This document shows positions 16,101-21,191 of a stretch of 21,191 bases of DNA, piece by piece. Numbering within the stretch: position 1 is the first letter of the stretch; every line of letters starts with the position of its first letter. The notes under the pieces are model-generated. The model searched no databases and had not been told where the DNA came from. It saw only the letters and a list, made by a program, of their open reading frames with translations. The stretch is from a virus. Made by a program: the position numbers and the translations under genes. The stretch lies in IMG/VR virus record IMGVR_UViG_3300042289_000342, positions 1 to 21,191 of that record. One strand, given 5' to 3'.

Positions 16101-16452
16101 GGATGTCGGCCTTTGCGCTCACCACCGACGACAGATAGCTGAACGCACCGCTGGCGACGGTGACCGTCCGCTCGACGCCCGTCAGATCAAACACCCGGAT
16201 GGCCGTCTTGCTGATCACCGCCAGGTACTGCTCGGTGGCATCGCGCAGGATCTGATGGAAGAACACGTCACCAAAGCTGGTGGTGCTCACCCGTGCGATG
16301 CAGCTGCTGCCCTCGCGCTTGCGCAGCCCCTCCGCAGCAGAACTCATCCCATTGATCTGCACCTCACCTTGCGTGGGGTCGCGCTGAGCATCCGGTTGCT
16401 GGCTGATCCCCTGGAACAGATTGGGGATGGAATAGGAGACGAGATCAGCCAC
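13162..16452 (-). CDS. Tail tubular protein B / nozzle, T7 gp12-like, with inserted repeats (1096 aa)
   Basis: The protein forms the tail nozzle through which DNA leaves. The N-terminus (VSYSIPNLFQGISQQPD, then INGMSSAAEGLRKREG) closely matches the start of T7 gp12 (SIKNLKGGISQQPD...VNGWSSETEGLQKR). It is about 300 residues longer than T7 gp12 (794 aa). Much of the excess is three 71-residue repeats at residues 221-433, followed by Ala/Thr/Val-rich mini-repeats. The C-terminal half resumes a nozzle-like beta-rich sequence, including a likely structural core at GFLADENVILSRARDFFEFF. I chose GTG at 16452 because GGGG lies 8 bases upstream and the conserved N-terminus starts just after it. The longer start at 16485 would add an unrelated cysteine-containing leader. 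The gene overlaps gp11-like by 8 bases and gp13-like by 4. Confidence 0.92.
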   Translation of the reverse strand: MADLVSYSIPNLFQGISQQPDAQRDPTQGEVQINGMSSAAEGLRKREGSSCIARVSTTSFGDVFFHQILRDATEQYLAVISKTAIRVFDLTGVERTVTVASGAFSYLSSVVSAKADIRAASIADYTFISNTKAVPAMDTALAPAVARPAANEALVWVKAANYGQSYTLNINSQQVTVSTAVAPVVVSGSTTTENRVSTAEIAARLRGALLGGAPSAITVQGSATTLNGTVTGTATTTDEGGSGLTVNVTGNGSVITAAAINVAGSGYRAGDRVFVQRGLLNGGGVTALNNEGAGSTLNGTLINVPTTGGSGSGLTVTITGDGAKLTATVVGNNPGSGYRADGAISVARNRLQGGPVSTLSNQGATTTRNATATGLATTNNTGGTGLTLNVTGNGTAVTAITVNAAGVRYHVGSKIYIARNVLDGSGSDTTQVHVATITAVTNSDTTAMQIATVKAHVIDETAVQVATVSTAAAGPLTGVTIARSGSVLHLTSSSAITLAATDARANADITAITNSVQAFTELPTIAPSGYQIEVVGDPGNKFDGYYVSFVCRSGTFGEGSWQETVSPGVEYRINQGTMPHLLVRLPTGAFWFGPANGAIVSGVTIPTWGQRTAGDYDTAPDPSFIGQPIQDVFIYKNRLGFLADENVILSRARDFFEFFPETVTAILDSDPIDLAASNNRVSVLRYAVPYQDELIIFSDQIQFRFNAAETVLTPSTAQITVLTSYEMDPNCRPIPVQGTIVFCMANGQWSQFREFSVRGAGTALIADASDLTMAVSSYIPSGTFKLTANDTGNAWFAISSASGYQKRIYVYKYLYRNTGGGVERAQSSWSHWELSGADEILSILCVEEVLYLLVRYGTEVWLESMPVTDRMTSASPSPSLLLLDRTVTTTTATPVALRVAAGTYNAVQNTTTWTLPYTIQALTQAWSGWSATVNGGVLLGQASSGNTITAFGNWSTAPVFFGEAFTFRYRFTRFKLYRDIGGGKTAANVMRTQVRHAKLRYHETFYFRVQVMAERRDAATYTFDGTILGSRNSLIGSSLNQAEAEAMRYAEGVFRIPINSRGENCVVELLNDTPHPCKFSSCEWVGLMTGQARSLQ
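15154..15792 (-). repeat. Three tandem 71-codon repeats inside the nozzle gene
   Basis: Units lie at 15792-15580, 15579-15367 and 15366-15154. Each contains a TLNGT-like start, a GxGLTVNVTGNG strand, a (V/T)xNxAGSGYRAG-like segment and a V(F/Y)VxRxxLxGG end. The period is exactly 71 residues, and divergence is too great for a recent DNA duplication. Similar GLT-NVTGNG / GYxxGD modules occur in phage tail proteins and are probably surface beta domains. Confidence 0.88.
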
Positions 16453-17101
16453 GCAGGTAGCCCCGGTTGCGGCCCAGCAGACCAAGACCTGGCGAGTAGG
16501 TGGGGAACGGCCTCATCCCGGGACCGCCGGTCAGGCTGTTCGCCTGCAGCTGATCCATCTCAACCGCCTGCAGCGCTGTCAACGCCGCCTGCTCATCCAC
16601 CGCCGTGTACCGGAACGAGGAGGAATCGCCCAGCACGCGACCGCTGAACACCCGCGCTGAGCGGATCGTCACCCATCGGTTGAACGCTTCAGGGCTCTCG
16701 TCCCACGACAAGAGGAACACCACATCAGCCTTGAGGGATGTGACATCACTGCCCAGGGAATAGGTGCGCTTCTCGCGGTCGTACACCCGCTGGCCGCGCA
16801 GCTGGAACCGGCCGGCCCACTCGTAGGCATCCGCGGCCCACCTGACCACATTGGTCGGCACCACGATCTCGTTGTTGTTGTCCTTGGTGAACTCGTAGGC
16901 CTGTTCGCTGTTCCAGCTCCAGCCGTTCACCTGCCCCTCCTTGTGGAACTCCAGCAGGGTGCGCTCAGCCATCGAGGCCTCAACGATCTGCTGGGTTTCC
17001 AGCGTGTTGACCGGCTGCTCGCCGATCACGGCCAGCAGGGTATTGACCGCTTCCAGCAGGGTCGTGCGGCCCGGCGTCACTGCCTGGTTGGAGATCGGCA
17101 C
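16445..17101 (-). CDS. Tail tubular protein A, T7 gp11-like (218 aa)
   Basis: An adaptor ring between the portal and the nozzle. The length (T7 gp11 is 196 aa) and motifs fit: LLEAVNTLLAVIGEQPVNTL at the N-terminus, GWSWNSEQ, then VTSLKADVVFLLSWDESPEA, FNRWVTIRSARVF and a C-terminal helix with alanines. The start is GTG at 17101, preceded by a small hairpin (17109-17122) and only a weak AGG; the upstream frame has no better codon. The stop overlaps the nozzle start by 8 bases. It is the first gene after the terminator at 17145-17174, so its mRNA comes from read-through or from a promoter I could not identify. Confidence 0.92.
   Translation of the reverse strand: MPISNQAVTPGRTTLLEAVNTLLAVIGEQPVNTLETQQIVEASMAERTLLEFHKEGQVNGWSWNSEQAYEFTKDNNNEIVVPTNVVRWAADAYEWAGRFQLRGQRVYDREKRTYSLGSDVTSLKADVVFLLSWDESPEAFNRWVTIRSARVFSGRVLGDSSSFRYTAVDEQAALTALQAVEMDQLQANSLTGGPGMRPFPTYSPGLGLLGRNRGYLRG
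16461..16464 (-). promoter_or_regulatory. Shine-Dalgarno-like GGGG that supports the nozzle GTG start
   Basis: GGGG lies 8 bases before GTG at 16452 and inside the last codons of the gp11-like gene. It favours GTG 16452 over the longer reading from 16485. Confidence 0.5.
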
Positions 17102-17108
17102 GACTGGC

Positions 17109-17122
17109 CTGCAGGGGTGCAG
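17109..17122 (-). other. Small hairpin just before the tail tube A start
   Basis: CTGCA and TGCAG arms (5 bp) enclose a CCCC loop on the minus strand. An outer GACTG/CAGTC pairing (17124-17120 with 17106-17102) is an alternative. The 3' arm contains the only AGG near the GTG start, so folding could affect translation. The rest of the gap holds the terminator and nothing else I recognise. Confidence 0.45.
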
Positions 17123-17144
17123 TCCTCATGCTATCGCTGCCAGC

Positions 17145-17174
17145 AAAAAGCCCCCCGCCAAAACGGCAGGGGGC
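17145..17174 (-). terminator. Rho-independent terminator after the capsid gene
   Basis: The minus strand shows a 10-bp stem, GCCCCCTGCC pairing with GGCGGGGGGC (one G-U pair), a GTTTT loop and then five Ts. It lies 34 bases after the capsid TAA. The position equals T-phi after T7 gene 10, which lets capsid transcripts exceed tail transcripts by partial termination. The structure is unambiguous; the role is inferred by analogy. Confidence 0.93.
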
Positions 17175-17208
17175 AGTTCCCCATCGACCCATCGGGATCG
17201 GTTGGAGC

Positions 17209-18453
17209 TTAGGGGATCTCGATGACCCCGGCGCACTCAGGCCGCAACACGCTCATGCCGATCGCCATGCGAGCAACCATCAGCGTGGCCTGGTACATGA
17301 TGTTGAAATCCCCTCCCTGGGGCGTGACCTGCAATCCGATGTTCTTCAGGGTGAGAACACCGATCGCGTCTTTGTGGAACACCATGCCGCGACACTTCGA
17401 CAGATCCTGCTGATAGGCAGTGTTCCGATCGAGCGTGTTGTTGGTGTACGCCGGCTGGGTGACGTGGTTGGACCACATCACCGGGATGCCCTTGACGCGC
17501 ATGATGCGACCTTCGGCAATGGTGCCGTTGCCGCCACCGGCGCCGTTGAAGTCGGCGTTGATCGCCCTGGTTGAATCCAGAAGGCAGTCATACTCCGAAG
17601 GGGGCACCACGGCGATCATGTCCTCAACGGGCACGTCCTTGGCCTGCATCTGCACCTTCAGTGCCGAGATGGCAGCAATCAGGCTGTCACCACGGCTGTT
17701 GGTGGTGGCAGTGGTGTAGCCGGCAGGCAGGGTCTGGGTCTGGCCAATGCGTCCAGCGCTCGGACCGCCAACGGCAGTCACCGTGGTGGAGGCTGCCGTC
17801 TGCGACACCGACACCGTGTAGGTGCCGCGCAGACCGATTGCATCGCCGCTGGTCTGGGTCAGCTGGGCGACGATCACGGTGCCGGCGGTGATGCCGCTAC
17901 CGCTGATCGTCTGTCCCGGGTAGATGCGACCGCTGGTGACCGCGGTGACGGTCAGGGTGGTCGTGGCAATCGAGCCGGTCACCACCGCACCACCACCGGA
18001 GAGCAGCGGTTCCGTTGTGGTCTTGGCTGCGCCAAAGATCACGCGGGCGGCCCGCTGGTCCCACTCCCGAGCCAGTGCCTGGCCGAGCTGATGGGTCAGG
18101 TCTTGCCGCATGTCCACGTAATTCATGAGCTCGTCGAGCTCATAGATCACTTCGGACGCAACCAGCAGACCATCGAGGTTGATGATGTACTCGTTGCGGT
18201 CAGCGTTGGTGGCGTTGGGATCGCCCAGAATCGCGGTGCCAGGTGTGTGATACGAAGCCGTGTGGCGGCCGGTCACCTGGAAGGCAGCGCTCTTGCCGCC
18301 GCGGATGTTGCGCTCCTTGACCTTGCCCTTGAACACGCATTTGCGGTCGAAGGCGTCAAGAATCTCGGTCATGCCGAGCTTCAGGAACAGGGCATTGACA
18401 TCCCCTGTCTGCTTGATCTGACCAAGACGGTCGAGGTTGGTGAGACTGGTCAC
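17209..18453 (-). CDS. Major capsid protein, T7 gp10-like, with inserted beta-rich module (414 aa)
   Basis: The protein forms the HK97-fold icosahedral shell. The N-terminus ([20 protein letters not shown]) matches the T7-group start NLTRLGQ...GD..ALFLK. SGKSAxF-type and ITIDGLLTADV-type motifs appear as [11 protein letters not shown] and [39 protein letters not shown] is the likely spine helix, and [13 protein letters not shown] and [14 protein letters not shown] belong to the later A/P domain. T7 gp10A is 345 aa; the excess is mostly residues 152-231, a Thr/Ser/Val-rich module ([20 protein letters not shown], then [18 protein letters not shown]). The start is GTG at 18453. An AGGAG lies 19 bases upstream, too far to be a normal ribosome site. 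The gene is bounded by a 104-base gap upstream and the terminator downstream. Confidence 0.95.
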   Translation of the reverse strand: MTSLTNLDRLGQIKQTGDVNALFLKLGMTEILDAFDRKCVFKGKVKERNIRGGKSAAFQVTGRHTASYHTPGTAILGDPNATNADRNEYIINLDGLLVASEVIYELDELMNYVDMRQDLTHQLGQALAREWDQRAARVIFGAAKTTTEPLLSGGGAVVTGSIATTTLTVTAVTSGRIYPGQTISGSGITAGTVIVAQLTQTSGDAIGLRGTYTVSVSQTAASTTVTAVGGPSAGRIGQTQTLPAGYTTATTNSRGDSLIAAISALKVQMQAKDVPVEDMIAVVPPSEYDCLLDSTRAINADFNGAGGGNGTIAEGRIMRVKGIPVMWSNHVTQPAYTNNTLDRNTAYQQDLSKCRGMVFHKDAIGVLTLKNIGLQVTPQGGDFNIMYQATLMVARMAIGMSVLRPECAGVIEIP

Positions 18454-18497
18454 TGGTTTAAGTGATTGTCAGCTCCTGCCTCACAGATCGCCGAGTC

Positions 18498-18520
18498 GGG
18501 GTATCTCCCGAAGGAGGCCC
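18498..18520 (-). promoter_or_regulatory. UUCG-tetraloop hairpin in the scaffold-capsid gap
   Basis: On the minus strand CTCC-TTCG-GGAG forms a 4-bp stem closed by the very stable C(UUCG)G tetraloop. It is extended by GGG/CCC pairing with a small asymmetric bulge. No T-tract follows, so it is not a classical terminator. RNA processing or mRNA stabilisation before the capsid gene is inference. Confidence 0.6.
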
Positions 18521-18526
18521 GTTCAA

Positions 18527-18540
18527 CTGCACTGCTGCAG
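18527..18540 (-). other. Small hairpin in the scaffold-capsid gap
   Basis: CTGCA / TGCAG arms with a GCAG loop lie 7 bases upstream of the UUCG hairpin. The same arms occur with a different loop at 17109-17122, in the only other gap. CTGCAG-like words are common in this GC-rich DNA, so it may be chance. Confidence 0.35.
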
Positions 18541-18557
18541 AGAAACTGTTGCCCCCA

Positions 18558-19439
18558 TTATGTGGGATAGTTTGATCGCGCAAGGGTTTTCTCGTACCAC
18601 GCCCGGTACTTCTGGTCGCTGTCGTACAACCGCCTGCCTCTGCTGTCGGTCTTCCGGTAAGCCGCCAGGGCTTCCTGCTGGCTGGCGAACACATCCACCT
18701 GGGCCGGGCGACCGCCGCCGATCAGTTCCGGTTCGCCCTGCTGTTGCACCGTGGTGGCCCGGGCCTGCATCGCCCGCAGCGCCAATCGCACCGCGGCCTT
18801 GTTGCCGCTGTCCACCGCGGCGTTGTAATCCGCCAGCTCGTCGGCGCCCATGTTCGTTGCCGCCCACTGGCTGAGTCGCGCAAACTCCTGCTCGCCGCCC
18901 ACCAGCGTCTTGAGCTCGCTCACGTCCGCATCGCTGAAGCCCTGCTGCGCTGCGCCGGTATCAGCCGGCTGCGCCTGGGGGCGGAACGCTGCTTCGTACT
19001 GCTCGATCAGCTGCACCGGGATGTTGGTGCGTGCCGCCAGCTTCTCCCGCAAATCCGCGGTGTCCTCGCCCTTCCGCACGGCGGCATCCCATGCGCTCAG
19101 ATCGAGGCCTTCTTCCTCGGCAGCGCTGGCGATGAACTCGCCATAGCGCTCGGAAGCCTGCTCGCGGGTGAGCGGTTCGGGCGCTGCTTCCGCTGGCTCG
19201 GGTGCCTCGGCCTTGGCCCCCAGCTTGCGCTCCAGTTCCTTGTAGCCGCGCTCCAGCTCCTCGGCGTTCTTGAACTTGCCAGCCAGCAATGCCGGCTCGG
19301 GTGCTGGTGCGTCCTGTTCGGCAGCCTGGATCGCAGCGTTCTGCTGGTCCAGTTCAGCGAAGAACTCATCCAGCACCGCCTCCTGGCCGGGGGCGACCAT
19401 GGCGCGGGGATCCAGCTGTTCGGTGGGTGTTGCAGTCAT
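18558..19439 (-). CDS. Capsid scaffold (assembly) protein, T7 gp9-like (293 aa)
   Basis: An internal scaffold that guides procapsid assembly and is then released. The composition is acidic, rich in Glu/Ala/Gln, and helical. LLAGKFKNAEELERGYKELE at about residues 51-70 is a recurring motif in phage scaffolds of this type. The C-terminus VFASQQEALAAYRKTDSRGR followed by LYDSDQKYRAWYEKTLARS parallels the T7 gp9 end (FxSxxEL...DPRYxxD..Y...VE.K.A.S), the part that contacts the shell protein. T7 gp9 is about 307 aa. The ATG at 19439 overlaps the portal stop as ATGA and has no Shine-Dalgarno before it, so translation is probably coupled to the portal. Confidence 0.92.
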   Translation of the reverse strand: MTATPTEQLDPRAMVAPGQEAVLDEFFAELDQQNAAIQAAEQDAPAPEPALLAGKFKNAEELERGYKELERKLGAKAEAPEPAEAAPEPLTREQASERYGEFIASAAEEEGLDLSAWDAAVRKGEDTADLREKLAARTNIPVQLIEQYEAAFRPQAQPADTGAAQQGFSDADVSELKTLVGGEQEFARLSQWAATNMGADELADYNAAVDSGNKAAVRLALRAMQARATTVQQQGEPELIGGGRPAQVDVFASQQEALAAYRKTDSRGRRLYDSDQKYRAWYEKTLARSNYPT

Positions 19440-21091
19440 GGGGTTGGTTGTTGTTCAGGTGGTGCATCAGCCGGCGGCGGCGCGGCCATCTCCTGGCTGA
19501 TGGCCGCGGCGTTCGCCAGCTTCTGTGGGTCTGCCATGCCGCCTTGCATCGCCTGCTGCGCCATGGCCATCTGCTGCTGTTGCTGCTGCTCGGCCGCCAT
19601 CTGCTCATCGGTCTTGACCAGCCCGATGATGTCCATGCCCATTGAGGCCGCCAGGCGGCGGATCAGTTCAGCCGGCATCACGTAGGTGGCGATCCCTTCT
19701 GGGCCAATCGACTGCTGCAGGATCTGCATGAACCTCGCGGTCTTCTCCAGATCGTTGCCGCGGCCCACGGCTGCCAGGCCAACACTGACCACGGGCTTCA
19801 CCATGTCGGGCAGCTTCGGCAGCTTCCCTGCACGCATCAGCAGCGCCAGCTTCCGCGCCACATAGGGCTGCTGGAACTCCGTGGTGAGGATGCTGTAGAT
19901 CGAGCCGAGGCTGTTCTCGATCTGCAGTGCATGAAGGCGCACCTCTTCGGCTGTGGTGCGCTCGCTGTCGCGCACGTCGGCCAGCATGAACGCCTGCCCC
20001 AGTCGGGCCTCCACCCTGGCCAAGCCCTCCATCGCCACCCGCAGATCCGAGGCCTTGTTGACCTGGATGGTGAACACGTCATCCGGGTTGCCGGGCAGGT
20101 AGGCGCCATTGGCGCTCTCGGCCAGCTTCTTCGGGTTGGCGACGCCACTGGGCTTCACCAGATGTTTCACCTGGGCGCTGACCAACGAGCCCTCGGCGAT
20201 GGCCTGGCTCAGCGCTTCAGCGGTCTGCAGATCAGCCAGACATGCCGCCTCGATGTAGCCCGGCGAGTAGTGGTGCCCGTCGATGCGGTACATCCGCAGC
20301 GGCAGCCAGGGTGACTCGCTGACCTTGGCGGTTCCCGTGGTGCCGGGGATCTTCCGGCCCTTCACCTCCTGATACCACGTAACTGTGTTGTCCTCCCATT
20401 CGACGCAGGTGAACAGCTTCACCGTCCGGTCGTATTCGGAGGCGTCGTCATCACCGTTCTCGTCGTCGATGCCGGCGATCCTGTCGCCATCCTCCTCATC
20501 GAGAACAGCCTTCACCCGCGGCGGGAGGTTCTCAACGCTGAGCTCCTCGCACACGATCGCCTGCAGGGGGTTGCCCATCGGATCGCGCCGCAGCACATAG
20601 CGGTCCAGGTGGAAACACCGCAGACCCTTCTCGCTGACGTAGAGCAGCGCATTGCCGCCCACGATCAGGTGCATCAACATTTCGTGGACCGCCACCCGGT
20701 CGTTGCTGGTTTCGATGCTGCGCAGCACGGCGCGTTCGAGCTTGGCCAGGCCCAGATCAAACGTGCTCTTGCCCTTGGCCAGATCCTCGGGTGTGGCGCC
20801 GGCCGCCAGGGCTTCCTGCTCTTGGGTGGCCAGCTCGATCTCGTCAATCGTGAACCGGAAAAACGCCTCCGTTGGCGGCAGCAACGCCAACGTCAACCGG
20901 CTGGTGATGTTGTGAACGCCGCGAGCGCCAAGGCCATTCCAGGGCAGCCCCCACTGCTGGTTCTGCCCCGGGGTGTAGCTGTCGCTGAGCGGGATCAGGT
21001 ACGGCAGGGTGTACCGGGCAGCGGTGCGTGCCCGCTCCAGGTAGTTGTTCCTGTCGCCTTCCAGCTGCCGGTACTCGCGTTCGCAACCCAT
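19436..21091 (-). CDS. Portal (head-tail connector) protein, T7 gp8-like (551 aa)
   Basis: A dodecameric ring at one capsid vertex through which DNA is packaged and released. It aligns with T7 gp8 (536 aa) over most of its length: ARTAARYTLPYLIP, GARGVHNITSRLTLALLPPT, MLMHLIVGGNALLYV, SPGYIEAACLADLQTAEALS, NKASDLRVAMEGLARVEARL, ERTTAEEVRLHALQIENSLG and VSVGLAAVGRGNDLEKTARF each have a counterpart in the same order. An acidic insert (DDENGDDDASEYD) lies near residues 210-225. The C-terminus holds a glutamine run and a Pro/Ala/Gln-rich tail. ATG at 21091 follows GGGG with a 6-base gap; an in-frame stop lies four codons further up the minus strand. Confidence 0.97.
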   Translation of the reverse strand: MGCEREYRQLEGDRNNYLERARTAARYTLPYLIPLSDSYTPGQNQQWGLPWNGLGARGVHNITSRLTLALLPPTEAFFRFTIDEIELATQEQEALAAGATPEDLAKGKSTFDLGLAKLERAVLRSIETSNDRVAVHEMLMHLIVGGNALLYVSEKGLRCFHLDRYVLRRDPMGNPLQAIVCEELSVENLPPRVKAVLDEEDGDRIAGIDDENGDDDASEYDRTVKLFTCVEWEDNTVTWYQEVKGRKIPGTTGTAKVSESPWLPLRMYRIDGHHYSPGYIEAACLADLQTAEALSQAIAEGSLVSAQVKHLVKPSGVANPKKLAESANGAYLPGNPDDVFTIQVNKASDLRVAMEGLARVEARLGQAFMLADVRDSERTTAEEVRLHALQIENSLGSIYSILTTEFQQPYVARKLALLMRAGKLPKLPDMVKPVVSVGLAAVGRGNDLEKTARFMQILQQSIGPEGIATYVMPAELIRRLAASMGMDIIGLVKTDEQMAAEQQQQQQMAMAQQAMQGGMADPQKLANAAAISQEMAAPPPADAPPEQQPTP

Positions 21092-21092
21092 G

Positions 21093-21191
21093 TCACACCC
21101 CGATGTTCAGGCCGGTGCCGGCTGATGCAGCAGTGGAACCGGGCGCGATCTTCAGGCCGGTGCGGGGCTTGTCCTTGGCCTTCATCGCAGT
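21093..21191 (-). CDS. C-terminal end of a small gp7.3-like protein (5' end beyond window)
   Basis: The frame is open from the window edge to TGA at 21095-21093, one base before the portal ATG. The visible peptide includes MKAKDKPRTGLKIAPGST and ends SAGTGLNIGV. T7 gene 7.3, which lies directly before the portal gene, ends with a similar pattern (SLSVARSSGGGINI), and a basic stretch before a GLNI-type end is typical of its relatives. T7 gp7.3 is a small virion protein needed for tail assembly and adsorption. An ATG at 21185 would give only 30 residues, so the gene probably continues beyond the window. Identification rests on position and the short C-terminal motif. Confidence 0.6.
   Translation of the reverse strand, partial: TAMKAKDKPRTGLKIAPGSTAASAGTGLNIGV

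Noticed and set aside
16453-16485. Longer N-terminus for the nozzle protein
   Set aside because: The extra 11 residues (MVCWAATGATC) are not gp12-like, and GTG 16452 has a ribosome-site-like GGGG.
18498-18530. Sigma-70-like promoter (TTGAAC, 17 bases, TACCCC)
   Set aside because: The -10 match is poor and the spacer is occupied by the UUCG hairpin.
18744-19685. Plus-strand frame of 313 codons opposite the scaffold and portal genes
   Set aside because: The Cys/Ser-rich translation comes from reading CAG/GCN repeats backwards. It spans two real genes and has no motif.
1-21191. tRNA genes, integrase, insertion sequences, diversity-generating retroelement
   Set aside because: No cloverleaf-like sequence, recombinase, transposase or reverse-transcriptase motif was seen; nearly every base is in a structural gene.

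Overview
The window is the late structural module of a T7-like podovirus. All genes read on the minus strand, so the map runs from right to left. The order matches T7 genes 7.3 to 17: a partial gp7.3-like protein, portal (gp8), scaffold (gp9), major capsid protein (gp10), tail tubular proteins A and B (gp11, gp12), GNAT-like internal protein A (gp13), internal protein B (gp14), three very large ejected internal proteins in the gp15/gp16 position, and the N-terminal part of the tail fibre (gp17). No host gene, tRNA, integrase, attachment site or transposon was seen. The DNA is GC-rich, roughly 60-65% in the lines I counted, and almost fully coding. The gene order and sequence motifs indicate a tailed dsDNA phage with T7-type (Autographiviridae-like) architecture. 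The fibre N-terminus and high GC would suit a phage of a high-GC bacterium, possibly a Synechococcus/Cyanobium-type cyanobacterium, but the window does not prove the host.

Right part (21191-17209): end of the gp7.3-like gene, portal, scaffold and capsid gene. The only two real intergenic gaps flank the capsid gene. The upstream gap (18454-18557) holds a UUCG-loop hairpin. The downstream gap (17102-17208) holds a strong intrinsic terminator, placed like T-phi after T7 gene 10. Middle part (17101-11862): tail tube A, tail nozzle B, gp13-like and gp14-like genes, linked by 1-8 nt overlaps. Left part (11865-935): three giant genes of 960, 1514 and 1165 codons, then the truncated fibre gene (910-1).

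Several proteins carry additions to the T7 plan. The capsid protein has an inserted beta-rich module of about 80 residues. The nozzle protein has three tandem 71-residue glycine/threonine-rich repeats. The peptidoglycan-cutting domain is a lambda-lysozyme-like domain at the C-terminus of the gp15-position protein, not an SLT domain at the N-terminus of gp16. The 1514-residue protein has a ParB/sulfiredoxin-like domain of the type found in phage polyvalent proteins. The same gene contains a lower-GC in-frame segment bounded by 48-bp direct repeats, which looks like a recently acquired or removable domain cassette. The portal, scaffold, capsid and tail proteins build the particle. The internal proteins are expected to form the core, open the cell wall and enter the host with the DNA.
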